64,000 nt of DNA from Tillus elongatus (taxonomy: Eukaryota; Arthropoda; Insecta; Coleoptera; Cleridae). The DNA lies in NCBI GenBank assembly GCA_964006375.1, contig OZ023270.1, forward strand, positions 77,992,891 through 78,056,890, written 5' to 3'. The position numbers were made by a program, and so were the translations under genes. The notes under the pieces were generated by a model, which saw only the letters and a program-made list of their open reading frames with translations, was not told where the DNA came from and ran no database searches. Shown here piece after piece: positions 35,932 through 47,409 of the stretch (its first letter is position 1; each line of letters starts with the position of its first letter).

Positions 35932-38612
35932 GTGTGCGCAAACGTCCGTAGCAATCTACCCTGCACCAGACTTCCAAATTTGGAAGCTAGAAGAAAAGAC
36001 ATACTGTGGATGAAACTCTCTCAGGGCTGCAACTAAATTCATCTCTTGCATTTACCGGTCACCATCTGACAACAACTTTGTCCAGCTCTACGACTACCTT
36101 TCTAAAAAAAAAACAACCATGTGATTTCTGAATATCCTTCCTCCGGGGTCACTATTCTTAGTGACTTCAATGTCTATAATAAGGAATGGCTAGGATCTTC
36201 AGAAACCTGATCCACAAGCCAATATGGTTCAGCAACCTACTTACTTTCCTCGCATCCCAACACCTAGCTCAAATCCCTTGGATCTCCTTCTTACTACAAA
36301 ACCTGAATGCTATAAGACATCAGTCACCGCTAGCCTTGGTCGCTCAGACTACAGCATGGTCACTGCTTCCCGCGCAATGCAACCCCAGGTCACACAGTCA
36401 TCACACCCACGTATCGTTTGGCACTAAAACTCTGCGAACTGGGACGAAATGCAAGATTACTTTTCCTCATTTCCATGGGCGTCTGTCTGTTTCTCTCATC
36501 CTGTCCCCTCTGGTATCTCACAAAACGTCACGGAAAAGCTGGGATGGAATTATTTATTCCACGTACACAGAAAACCTCTTCAGCAACTTAAAAGCTCTGG
36601 TTCTTTAAATCCTGTGACAAGGCCAGACTTAAAAAGGTCAAAGCTCACAAAACGCCTCTACACAATCCCAGTCAAGAAAACCGTCAAGCATTTACCGACG
36701 CAAGAAACTACTAGGTCCCCATTCTATCTGATGCAAAAATCTCGTTTAATAACCACATCAAAAACAAAGTCCTCTCAAGCTCCAATGGGAGCAAACCCTT
36801 CTGGACTCTTGCTAAATTTATTAAGAATAATTTCTGCAAGAGCACGTTCCCACCTCTTGTCTTAGGGGAAGTCATTTCTACCGCCCTGGACAAGGCTGAA
36901 GTTTTGCCTCGTTCTTCGCCGGCAATCCTACTATCAACCCACCTCCAAATGTTCAACCACCAACATCCCCCAATGTTGCGCATAAAATGACGGATATCAT
37001 TTTAAAAAAGGTACGAAAGATGCTCCCTTCTCTTAATACCTGAAAAGCCTCTGGCCTTGACGAGATTCCAGTTATTCTCCAAAAATGAGCACCAAAACAT
37101 GCTCCTGTCCTGACATGTCTGTCTCAGACATCTTACAATATAAGTATATTCCCTAGTAACTCGAAAACTGCTCGAGTACAACTTGTCCCCAAAAAAAGGA
37201 TCCAAAGCGCGTCCTATCAACTACAGACCTATTTCTCTTCTTTCAGTCGTCTCTAAAGTAATGGAAAAGTATATAAACACCGAATTACTAAAATTTCTTG
37301 AAAAATACAGTCTAATCCACAACAGGCAGTATGGATACCATCAGCGCAGATCAACTGCCGATCTCCTTTCTTTTGTCACCGATCCTTAAAACAAGTCTAT
37401 GGAACTACACGGTACATCCCAGATTGTCGCTCTAGACATATCCAAAACATTCGACCAGGTCTGGCACGCAGCGCTGCTTAATAAACTTCCGGCCTATGGC
37501 CTACCACCAAAACTCTGTACCTGGACAACAAATTTCCTCTCCAACCAGAGCATTTCTGTTGTCGTGGATGGCCATTCCTCTAAACTGTATCCAATTAATG
37601 CAGGAGTCCCTCAAGGTTCAGCTTTAGCCCCTACTTTATTTCTTCTCCACATCAATGACCTCCTCTCTAGCACATCCAACCCAGTTCACAGTTACGCGGA
37701 TGACAGCACCCTCTACTAAAATATACAATATTCTAAGCATGTCTCTTTAGCACAATCAGATAAGGATCCAGACCTCTAATGGAGGGTTCTGTCTCTGTGG
37801 ATCTCCAAAAATTTAAGACTGGGGAAGTAAAAATCTTGTACAATTCAACTCCACCAAATCTCAGTCTTGCTTTCTATCTCATAAGAGATACACCAGCCCT
37901 GGACCCATCATAATTAACAACCAAGTTATTCAAAGTAATAAGTCTTTTTCATTTGTTGGCATTTCTGTGGATCGAAATCTCAATTGGCACCAACATGTCA
38001 CATCAATTGCAGAAGCGGCTGCTAAGAAATTAGGTTTCCTCGTCCGGGCTCGCAAATACTCTTCACCAGATAATCTCTATACCTTATATACTTCACGAAT
38101 GAGGCCAAACCTCGAATACTGCTCCCACATCTGGGGTGCCGCTGCCGCTTCTACACTCGCTATCCTGGACTCCATTCAGAAGAGAACTAGGCATGTCATC
38201 GGTGACCTTTCCCTCACCCAACGGCTACCATCCCTTGCCCAACGACGTGCCGTTGGTGACCTCTCTCTCTCTTTTATCGATATCTGCACGGGCACTCATC
38301 AGAGGAGTTTTCTTCCATAGTTCCTCCACCTGCTGTCCCCAACAGATCTACCAGAGGAACAGAGCGAATGCACCCTTTTACTGTCCAGGTCACCAGACAT
38401 AGAACATCTTGTTATTCCCGCTCTTTTGTCCCGAGGACTTCCAAGTTGTGGAATTCCTTACCGGCACATGTTTCTCATTCTCCTCCGAACCTCCAAACCT
38501 TAAAGTCCAGAATTAGCAAGTTGACTCTTTCCTCCTTGTAGACACCCACGGTACGATAGTATTTAGGCTATGAGCCCTCGTGGGGTGTTATTGAAATTTA
38601 AAAAAAAACTTA
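35932..38612 (+). pseudogene. LINE-A copy 4
   Basis: 5' truncated inside the endonuclease (starts at TGTGTGCGCAAACGTCCGTA). The endonuclease is shredded by frameshifts (a GRSDYSMV remnant of the SDH box near 36345). The RT is better kept: 37183-37389 carries YRPISLL and HNRQYGYHQRRSTADLL, 37399-37719 carries VALDISKTFDQVWH, GVPQGSALAPTLF and HSYADDSTLY, then a stop. The C-terminal region (37967-38320) is open, with PNLEYCSHIWGAA, and the 3' UTR block ends with an A-run at about 38612. Most diverged of the long copies by number of indels. Confidence 0.9.
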
Positions 38613-38762
38613 GTCCCAGGAATGAATTTTACTAAACTGAAAACTGACGAAGTAGGCCTTGTATTTTGTAAAAATAGGGCGCTTATTGCTCCAAAAATAC
38701 AGTTTATTAAGATATATAATGTAAAGAAAATACGATTAAAATTGCACTGTAAATAAAGATTT

Positions 38763-38796
38763 TACAGGGTGACTCGCAAACAAATGGTTCACAATC

Positions 38797-38873
<77 letters not shown>

Positions 38874-38908
38874 GGTAAAATCTTAATTGTTTTTGAGTAA
38901 CCCCTGTA
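38763..38908. mobile_element. MITE-like element with AT core
   Basis: Short inverted termini TACAGGGTGACTC and, reversed, TACAGGGGTTACTC flank about 120 bp, half of it (AT)n (38801-38870). Termini beginning TACAGGG resemble small Tc1/mariner derivatives. No coding capacity. Confidence 0.45.
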
Positions 38909-39593
38909 TAAAATATATGCCAAACTAGGTATACAGATGGTAATTTTCTCCAACTGTTGAGAAACTTTTAAAGTGGGTACTTGAAACTTCAAATAAGGCA
39001 TTTGTTCAGATGATAAGTTCTAAATGCGGTAAATGTTGACGTGAGTAAACACGTATTTTATATAGTGACTTATAAGTAAATATGATGGAACCCTGACACA
39101 TACATGTTATGTCATCTCTTTTTATTTTAATCACTGTTACGTTTGCACGAAAAATTACAGTAGAAAATTCATTAAGATGGCGGTTTGGGAACACACAAGT
39201 AGAAATACATTAAATATAAAATATCAGTTAGTAGCAAAAGATTATTAGATTGATTATGTAAAAGGCCTGTAGCACAATTTGACGGGCGTTTCTGTAGATG
39301 ACAGCTGTCATCAGATTGCTATCGATAGTTAAAAAGAAATACTAATAATTATGTTGGTAATGTAAAACAAGATAAAGAAAAGAAAATATATTCTGTTAAT
39401 AACTTATTTATTAACATTCGATATCTTGTTGCGCCTGGGGACCGGATAATATTATTTTTTAACCAATTTTGAAACAAACAAAAGGCAGAATCATCCCAAA
39501 AATCACAAAATAATAATAGAGAGGTATGCACTAGACACGTATTTCAACAACCAAGTTTTCTTCATCAGTAGCTGTCGCCAAATTAACTGTATA
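38909..39593. other. No gene seen
   Basis: Only short frames without recognisable motif, up to the hAT-like terminus at 39594. Confidence 0.45.
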
Positions 39594-39645
39594 ACAGCGA
39601 TTCTCAACCTGTGAGGTGCGCTCCTATGGGGGCGTGATAAACCTA
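39594..39645 (-). mobile_element. hAT-like terminal sequence
   Basis: CAGCGATTCTCAACCTGTGA followed by a GCGCTCCTATGGGGGCG segment resembles the CAG.G.TTCTCAACC terminus of ZBED5-type hAT transposons. It fits as the distal end of the hAT whose transposase starts at 41036. Confidence 0.55.
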
Positions 39646-39650
39646 AATGG

Positions 39651-41034
39651 GGGGTCGTGGATGGCCATTCCTCTAAACTGTATCCAATTAATGCAGGACT
39701 CCCTTAAGGTTCAGCTCTAGCCCCTCCTTTGTTTCTTCTCCATATCAATGACCTCCAACCCAGTTCACAGTACGCAGATGACAACACCCTCCACTCAAAT
39801 ATACAATATTCTAAGCTTGTCTCTTTAGCCCAATTAGATGAGGATCGCAGACTCATGGAGGGTTCTGTATCTGTGGATCTACAAAAAATATTAGACTGGG
39901 GAAGTAGAAATCTTGTACAATTCAATTCCATCAAATCTCAGTCTTGCTTTCTATCTCATAAGAGATACACCAGCCCTGGACCCATCACAATGAACAACCA
40001 AGTTATTCAAAGTAATGAGTCCTTTTCACTTGTTGGCATTTCTGTGGATCGAAATCTCAACTGGCACAAACATGTCACATCAATTGCAGAAGCGGCTGCT
40101 AAGAAATTAGGTTTCCTCTTCCGGGCTCGCAAATACATTTCACGAGCTAATCTTTATACCTTATATACTTCACAAATAAGGCCAAACCTCGAATACTGCT
40201 CCCACATCTGGGCTGCCGCTGCCGCTGCCGCTGCCGCTTCTACACTCGCTATCCTGGACTCCATTCAGAGGAGAGCTATACGTCTCATTGGTGACCTTAC
40301 CCTTACCCAAAGGCTGCCATCGCTTGCCCACCGACGTACCGTCGGTGGCCTTTCTCTCTTTTATAGATATCTGTACGGGCACTGCTCAGAGGAGCTTTCT
40401 TCCATAGTTCCTCCACCTGCTGCCCCCAACAGATCTACCAGGGGAACAGAGCGAAATTAGGTTTCCTCTTCCGGGCTCGCAAATACTTTTCACCAGCTAA
40501 TCTCTATACCTTATATACTTCACAAATAAGGCCAAACCTCAAATACTACTTCCACATCTGGGGTGCCGCTGCCGCTTCTACACACGCTATCCTGGACTCC
40601 ATTCAGAAGAGAGCTATATGTCTCATCGGTGACCCTACTGTTACCTAAAGGCTGCCATCCCTTTCCCACCGACGTGCCGTTGGTGACCTCTCTCTCTGTG
40701 TGTGTGTTTTATAGATATCTGCACTAGCACTGCTCAGGGGAGCTTTCTTCCATAGTTCCTCCACCTGCTGCCCCCAACAGATCTACCAGGGGAACAGAGC
40801 GGATGCACCCTTTTACTGCCCAGGTTACCAGACATAGAACATCCTGTTATGCCGCTCTTTTGTCCCGAGGACTTTCAAATTGTGGAATTCCTTGCCGGCA
40901 CATGTTTTTCCTTCTCCTCCGAACCTCCAAACCTTCACGTCCAGAATTAACAAGTTGCCTTTTTCCTCCTTGTCGACACCCACGGTACGATAGTATTAAG
41001 GCCATGAGACCTCGTGGTGTGTTGTTGAAATAAT
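39651..41034 (+). pseudogene. LINE-A copies 5 and 6: two joined 3' fragments
   Basis: The first segment (39651-40455) starts in the RT palm (motif B with a stop, TLFLLHINDL, a shortened YADD region QYADDNTLH) and has a long open frame to the C-terminus. At 40455 the sequence jumps back to the GFLFRARKY region, repeating about 350 bp (40106 and 40456 both start ATTAGGTTTCC), then continues to the 3' UTR at 41034. The repeated segments differ by many substitutions, so this is either an old 350-bp duplication using the shared GAAATTAG or two insertions. A poly-Ala run (GCCGCTGCC repeats near 40215) has also expanded. Inserted in a hAT transposase. Confidence 0.88.
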
Positions 41035-41035
41035 T

Positions 41036-42260
41036 TTAAAAATTCTGCACCATAATTCCAGTTTTCTACAAATCGCATTAACTTTATCACTCGTATCCAA
41101 CATATGCGTGTTTGGTTCTTGGAGTGGGAGATTGAAAGTATTTAATTTCTCGAATATGTCGACCAGGTAGCTCAATTTCATCACAAATAAATCATCTCGA
41201 AATTTCTCGGTTTCCGGTCGGTTTTGCTCTTCTAGAAAAATGACGATTTCATCTCTTAATTCATAAACACCTTGAAAAAATATCCCACGTGATAACCATC
41301 TTGCCTCAGAATAAAATCGTAGCCCTGAATGTACTGCACCCTTGATTTCAGGGGTCTCATTTTTATATAATTTACTACGGTTACCACCATCGTTAGCATA
41401 CTATTCAACCCAGGGAGTCATTTCTTTGGAAGCCAGGGCTTCTCTGTAGATTATTCAATGCGTCTAGATACACTGTGGAGATTTTTGTTTCACAAGTGCT
41501 TGTATACTTTGAAATCTTTCAGACATCGCACAAGCACCATCGTGCATATTCCGGCGATATTTTTGAACTCTATGTTTGCCTTGTTTAGAAAATCATTTAA
41601 TTAAGAAAATAATACAGGGGCTATCTACTACTTTAAGTTCTATTGGTTTGCAGAATAATAGTTATTCTACTGCTGACATACCATCACAAAATCGAACACA
41701 GTCAATCAAATGAGCATCTTTATTCCTATCTGTTGCCTCATCAAGCTGAATTGAAAAAAAAATTGTCACGCAACTCCCCGAAAACCTGATGCTGTACATC
41801 TTCAGCTATATCACCAATTCGACGGACAACAGTATCATTTGATAGAGATGTGGACTGCAATTGTTTGCTAAACTTATTTACAAACGTATTTCGCACGATC
41901 TAAATGCAGTTAGCATGATATGAAACTTTATAAGAAGCAAGGACAGCTTTTTCATTCGCAGATAAGGCTTCTAAAAAATGATTTTTGCTTTTCTTATGGT
42001 TATAATTGTATTTCGAAGAATTCTCGGGGTTTGCCAGCGTACTCATTATGAAGCGTTTCAAAATGTCGGTTAAGTTTATTAGGTTTCATGCAGTCCGCTG
42101 CTAAAATTGTTGAGCAAATGATACACAGGGGCATTTCTTCTTCATTTACTTCAATGTAAACACAAACTTTAAATATCCTTGGGATTATTTTCTTGATTTC
42201 CGTTTCAAAACCATTCTCGTCTGTGCACTTCTTGATGCTTCACTTTCGCCAAATGCTCGC
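41036..42260 (-). pseudogene. hAT transposase pseudogene (ZBED5/FAM200-like)
   Basis: Minus-strand frames in order: a BED-type zinc finger region MPLCIICSTILAADC, NKLNRHFETLHNEYAGKP (CxxC...HxxxxH, about 42140-42040); QLQSTSLSNDTVVRRIGDIA and EDVQHQVFGELRDN; a region with FQFSLM; and near the end FYSEARWLSRG, VYELRDEIVIFLEE, MKLSYLVDIFEKLN and SDKVNAICRKLELW. All match hAT transposases of the type domesticated in vertebrates as ZBED5/FAM200. Many stops and frameshifts. The sequence is cut at 41036 by LINE-A, and the C-terminal dimerisation region is missing. A hAT-like terminus lies on the far side of the LINE at 39594. Confidence 0.82.
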
Positions 42261-42277
42261 TTACGTCCACTATTTTA

Positions 42278-42457
42278 GACAGGCGGCCTTCCAAGCGGTC
42301 TGCGCCCTCGGAGTTACACACATCAAAGCTGGTTCAGGAGTGCACTGACGCTCTTACGGGGCTGTCCAGGACAAAGAGGGTACAACTTATGTGGGTTCCG
42401 GGACACTGTGGCGTGCCGAGGAATGAAATGGCGAATAACCTCGCAAGGCTCGGTTAA
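42278..42457 (+). pseudogene. LINE RNase H domain fragment
   Basis: Two frames joined by a one-base shift near 42330: QAAFQAVCALGVTHIKA, then KLVQECTDAL, RVQLMWVPGHCGVPRNEMANN and LARLG with a stop. These match the middle and last blocks of LINE RNase H domains (DSQAAL.A; WVPGH.G..GNE.AD.LAR.G), with the late Asp changed to Asn. Too short to assign a clade. It lies between the hAT pseudogene and a PLE fragment on the opposite strand. Confidence 0.75.
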
Positions 42458-42497
42458 CGACAGCCGTTTTGTGACACGGAGCCTGCTACAGGCATAA

Positions 42498-42890
42498 GTA
42501 TTGACTACCTTATGTCCCGAGTCAATGATAATATGTCGCGCAGCGTTAGATTTTTCTTCTCTGTTGACTCTGAATGAGCTATATGCTCTTTGAATCCTGT
42601 CGTCATTGATCTCCGCGTTTGTCCAATACACATTTTCCCGCAATTATTACAAGATATTTGATAAATGCCCGTTTTTTGTCGGAAGTCAATAGTCTCCTTT
42701 GGTCCACGCAAGACGCTCTTCGAATTATCAACTTTATAAACAACTCTCAGGTAATTATCTTTGAATATTTTCTCTAGCCCTTTTGTAAGAAAAGGACACA
42801 ATGGAAGTACAGCGAACTTTTTGGGTGGCCTATCGGATTCAGGCTGCAACGTTTGGGTTGTCACTTATCGACATTTTCCACCTATGCTTA
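42498..42890 (-). pseudogene. PLE-3 pre-endonuclease and GIY-YIG fragment
   Basis: Minus strand 42864-42505: FAVLPLCPFLTKGLEKIFK and LRVVYKVDNSKSVLRGPK (region preceding the endonuclease in PLEs), then TGIYQISCNNCGKMCIGQTR: GIY intact, CxxC pair, YIG as CIG. KEHIAHSESTEKK follows; a one-base frameshift near 42555 moves the continuation SNAARHIIIDSGHKV into another frame, where it ends abruptly at the RNase H scrap. It belongs with the RT piece at 44479-44800 on the same strand, beyond LINE-A copy 7. Confidence 0.85.
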
Positions 42891-42917
42891 GTAGCTAATA
42901 TGTACACAATATCTTTT

Positions 42918-43246
42918 TTTTATATATTTCAACAACAGACCGCGAGGGCTTACAGCTTAAATACTATCGTACCGTGGGTGTTGACAAGGAGGAAAGAGGC
43001 AATTTGTTAATTCTGGACTTGAAGGTTTGGAGGTTCGGAGGTAAACGAAAAACATGTGCCTGCAAGGAATTCCACAACATGGAAGTCCTCGGGACAAAAT
43101 AGCGGGCATAACAAAATATTCTATGTCTGGTGACCTCGACAGTAAAATGGTGCATTCGCTCTGTTCCCCTGGTAGATCTGTTGGGGCCAGCAGGTGGAGG
43201 AACTATGGAAGAAAGCTGCTCTGAGCAGTGCCCGTGCAGATATCCA

Positions 43247-43296
<50 letters not shown>

Positions 43297-44478
43297 CACC
43301 AACGGCACGTCGCTGGGCAAGGGATGGCAGTCTTTGGGTGAGGGTAGGGTCACCGATGAGACGTATAGTTCTCTTCTGAATGTAGTCCTGGATAGCGAGT
43401 GTAGAAGCGGCGGCGGCACCCCAGATGTGGGAGCAGTATTCGAGGTTTGGCCTTATTTGCGAAGTATGTAAGGTATAGAGATTATCTGGTGAAAAGTATT
43501 TGCGAGCCCGGAAGAGGAGACCTAATTTCTTAGCAGCGGCTTCTGCAATTGATTTGACATGTTGGTGCCAATTGAGATTTCTATCCACAGAAATGCCAAC
43601 AAATGAAAAAGACTCATTACTTTGAACAACTTGGTTGTTCATTATGATTGAGATTTGGTAGAATTGAATTGTACAAGATTTCTACTTCCCCAGTCTAATA
43701 TTTCTTTGGAGATCCACAGAGACAGAACCCTCCATGAGTCTGCGATCCTCATCTAATTGGGCTAAAGAGACAGGCTTAGAATATTGTATATTTGAGTGGA
43801 GGGTGCTGTCGTCCGCGTAACTGTGAACTGGGTTGGATGTGCTAAAGAGGAGGTCATTGATGTGGAGAAGAAACAAAGAAGGGGCTAAAGCTGAACCTTG
43901 AGGGACTCCTGCATTAATTGGATACAGTTTAGAGGAATGGCCATCCACGACAACAGAAATTCTCCGGTTGGAGAGGAAATTTGCTGTCCAAGTACAGAGT
44001 TTTGGTGGTAGGCCATAGGCCGGAAGTTTATTAAGCAGCGCTGCGTGCCAGACTTGGTCGGATGCTTTGGGTATGTCTAGAACGACAATCTGGGATTCAC
44101 CGTGTAGTTCCATTGACTTGTTCCAAGAATGGGTGACAAAGGAAAGGAGGTCGGTAGTTGATATGCGCTGACGGAATCCTTACTGCCTGTCGTGGATTAG
44201 ACTTTTTTTTTCAAGAAATTTTAGTAATTCGGTGTTTATATACTTTTCCGTCACTTTAGAGACGACTGAAAGGAGAGAAATAGGCCTGTAGTTGCTAGGA
44301 AGCGTTTTGGATCATTTCTTGGGGACGGGTTGTACTCGAGCAGTTTTCCAGTTACTAGGGAATATGCCTCTATTGTAATATGTCTGAAACAGACGAGTCA
44401 GGACAGGAACAAGTTCTGGTGCGCATTTTTTGAGAACAATTGTTGGGATCTCGTCAAGGCCAGAGGTTTTCCTGGTAT
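42918..44478 (-). pseudogene. LINE-A copy 7
   Basis: Minus-strand copy from the start of the RT (truncated at about 44478, in ENNCWDLVKAR-equivalent sequence) to the 3' UTR. The palm in 44113-43682 keeps GVPQGSALAPSLF and HSYADDSTLH, but motif A reads VLDIPKASDQVWH, with the conserved Phe changed. A stop or frameshift separates it from the C-terminus (43642-43121). A CT tract (about 45 bp, GA on the plus strand, 43250-43294) expands a Leu-Ser run in the C-terminal region. Inserted within a PLE. Confidence 0.9.
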
Positions 44479-44800
44479 TTACATCCTATAAATGTCAAAT
44501 TCTAACCTATCTATATTTTAATGACACGAGTATCAAGGAAGGGTAATTGGTCATTTTCGTAAGTTAACTTGATTGAAAACAATTTAGTATTCACGTATTA
44601 ACCAAATTATTAATGTTTTCTTTACTGTGGTCAAATATGGTAAAATATCGTCGACATATCTCCACCATATCCTCTGAAAACACTCCACTGCTCCAGCAAA
44701 GTCACTCTTAAATCGGCTCATGAAGACACAGCAAATTATGATTGCGACAACAATGCGACGAAAGTCCTGAACCATGATGAAAATAGATTATCTTGTTTCG
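44479..44800 (-). pseudogene. PLE-3 reverse transcriptase fragment
   Basis: Minus strand: a frame ending 44584 reads IWWRYVDDILPYL, the YVDD catalytic motif of PLE RTs. A shifted continuation reads KLTYENDQLPFLDTRVIK, the next conserved PLE block (E.N..LPFLD). Together these are the RT palm end of a Penelope-like element. The following YRKPT-type block is degenerate and stops at the LINE-A junction (44478). The connection region between RT and endonuclease is lost, so a deletion accompanied or preceded the LINE insertion. Confidence 0.78.
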
Positions 44801-45610
44801 GGATTTTTTTGAAACCTCGCACAATAGCTAAATGCCTTTTGTTTGCTTTTTTATATGGCTTAACTAAAAAACTTTTTTCTACACCAACTGCCTGTATTTT
44901 TACAATATTAAAGGATTTCCAACGATTTCCTTCCTTGTTGCCGATATTGCCTTGGGCAAGCGGTTAGTGTGACACGCACAGTGCCTGATGCTCACTTTAG
45001 TGTGCCTAGGAAGTGTAACGTTGTGGTATCGCTACAAGTAGCAATTGCTACAGGACTAATAACAACTTTTCAATAAATATACGTTACCGGGCGGTCTGAT
45101 ACAGTCATTAACCACATACAAGTGAAGTTTTAGGAATATTTGCGTTCACATTCTGTTTGTAATAACACAAACACACACAAACATAATAATAGAACAACTA
45201 ATAACACATCATGTGTAACGTGTATAGTATAAACAGGAAAGGATCAGCCAAAGTGTAACAAAAGTTGAGATTATAAAATTTGGTTTAACTCGGCAGGACA
45301 CCTACTGATCTACATATATTTTGCAATTTAGTACGGAAAGGTTACATAGACTATAGACTGCAATTAATTCAAGATATTTTTTAAGAATGGTGTAGCCTTT
45401 TTTCAATGAGAGCATAGGTGCTTTTAGGTAAAGACGTGGCGGTTTTCCCTTGCGCTGTTCATTTGCTAATTGTCTGCTCTGCAACTAGTTACGCTTTTAA
45501 AACATCGTCAGGCAAAAAAAAACTGAAAATATTTACAATGTGCCTTACTCAAAAGTGTAGAACCCTAATATGTTCTTTAGTTGTTGTGCGATTTAAAACG
45601 GTTTTCGTTT
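44801..45610. other. No gene seen
   Basis: AT-rich with short frames; no motif recognised. Confidence 0.5.
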
Positions 45611-45862
45611 TAGTGAATATTCTTTTTAAAAATCACTAATGAGGAGATCGCGACTTTTGAATTTTAAAAAATTTTCCTCAAATAAACGAGATTTAAGACC
45701 CCTGGGATCCAAATCCGAGGTCGGTTTCAAACTTTATATGCTTAATATATTTATGAGCCACACCGATAACTCAAGAAATAATACTAATAATAGACCAAAT
45801 TTGGTGAGTACCTTCCTTTTGCAACTGGCTTGGATAAGTTCGTTAGCCAGCAAAATCTGCTG
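45611..45862 (+). repeat. AT-core dispersed repeat, copy h, without the AT tract
   Basis: Hairpin remnant TAGTGAATATTC...AAAATCACTAA, a GAGGAGATCGCGACTTTTGA block, then only TTTATATGCTTAATATATTTATG where others have long (AT)n, then CACACCGATAACTCAAG and TTTTGCAACTGGCTTGGAT. An apparently unexpanded or collapsed member. Confidence 0.8.
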
Positions 45863-45994
45863 TTTAAATACATTAAACAATGCCCTGTTTTAGTTAGATA
45901 GTTGAGTTCCCCTGGGCCGTGTCAGTTCTGAGATGACTTTGAAAATATGGAATTTCGACCACGAAATTATAATGCATGTTTGTAAGAAAATAAA

Positions 45995-46098
45995 TTCTGG
46001 ACGCAGCAAGTGTGTTATGGTAGCGACTTTTTATTAAATGCTTCAAATTCGAATAGCTCAATTTGCTATTAACCTATAAGGTTCGTTGGTCAGGAAAC

Positions 46099-46155
<57 letters not shown>
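45995..46155 (+). repeat. CAGCAAGTGCG-box repeat followed by (TA)n
   Basis: TTCTGGACGCAGCAAGTGTG, ATAGCTCAATTTGCTATTAA, CAGGAAACTAGTTTA, then about 50 bp of (TA)n. Related to the start of copies d and f. Confidence 0.75.
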
Positions 46156-46190
46156 CTATGTAACTTATAGTTCTACTGTAATACCTAAGA

Positions 46191-46535
46191 GCCTCGGTGG
46201 TTCAGAGGTAAGAACGTGTGCCTCTGAACCGAGGGGTACTGGGTTCGATGCCAGGGTTCTCCTTTCACTTTTTCAGGTCAAAGTGTAACATTAACACCAA
46301 CCGAGGTTATGGCATTGTATTTAAGCAAGTTGATTGTCTGCACGTTCAGCCCTTCGGAGGGGGCGTAAAGCCGTCGGTTCCGTGTCTATGTGATGTTGGG
46401 CACGTTAATAATCCCCATTCTCCTTACAGAAAGGCAGCTGTTCGGCTAAATTTCCAGGATGGTGAGGTGAAACTGCTCCTTGGCGTCGGTGATGGGCCAT
46501 AGTTGCGGAAATAGGCCGACGTTAAAGTAACATGC
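46191..46535 (+). mobile_element. tRNA-derived SINE, copy 2
   Basis: Head GCCTCGGTGGTTCAGAGGTA with box A TGGTTCAGAGG and box B GGTTCGATGCC, about 35 bp apart, then a body with CTTCGGAGGGGGCGTAAAGC, CCTTACAGAAAGG and GGCGTCGGTGATGGGCCATA. Head resembles tRNA-Gly. An open frame across it is coincidental. Confidence 0.87.
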
Positions 46536-47409
46536 CAATCTGTCACGTGTGAAAGAAAGATTTTACTCTCAGGAAAAATGTTTTCATGTAGCTGGAGGCA
46601 CTGTTATTTTTACAATGCCAGAGATGTCCTGTGATTTGCAGTGGCATATTGAAATGCGAATTTTGGGGTTAATCCATAATAGATATCTCAGGACTGTTTT
46701 AAATAATCTGCTATAATTTCCCTTTCTTCTTATAAAATGCTTCTGTCGTTAAAATATCCAACGCGTTCTAAGTTGATTTCGCCATTATTTTCATTTTGTG
46801 CTTTTACTTTTACAACATAGAGATGAAGTTTTTGCGAAATCAAAAAATATTTTGCGACAGAATTAACCAACCTGCCTGTGTTTAAAACTGCTTTAACAGC
46901 TCGTTGAATGGTACACGCTGGTTCTGCCTGTAAGAAACATGGGCGATTAATCCTCGAATGATCCAAATATCACTTAAGTTATTGACATTCTTTAAATGTA
47001 TTCAAAATCACTATCACTATGTGCCGCAAGTGGGGTATATAATACGCTTTCTCAAAAACCTGTATTTAACAATTATAACAAGGTATTATGAGTAATTCGG
47101 GGGTTAGTAGACTAATAGTCAAGAAAACCCACCTCGACTTAGTCAAGATACCCCCGTGAGCCATTATGATATTGTATGCACCGCACATCAACAGTTTTAT
47201 AAGACAAGTACAAATAATACACGTTTAATAATAGTCAATGTACCATATTTTTTCGTCATATCCGCGAAAATATACGAAAGACTATGGAATCGACTAAAAT
47301 AATGAAATATATGAATTCGACGAGCTCTAATAAGAGCCAAATCGATATGGTAGGTGTAGGACCAGTTCCTGTTTTTAACAAATGCTATGTTTTAGGATAA
47401 AATATAAAA
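46536..47409. other. No gene seen
   Basis: AT-rich, short frames only, between two SINEs. Confidence 0.5.

Noticed and set aside
46191..46262. Genuine tRNA-Gly gene
   Set aside because: Boxes A and B are present but no acceptor stem pairs, and the sequence continues into a repeated SINE body.
46218..46502. 94-codon frame across SINE copy 2 and a 98-codon frame across SINE copy 1
   Set aside because: They overlap pol III SINE sequence found in several copies; coincidental frames.
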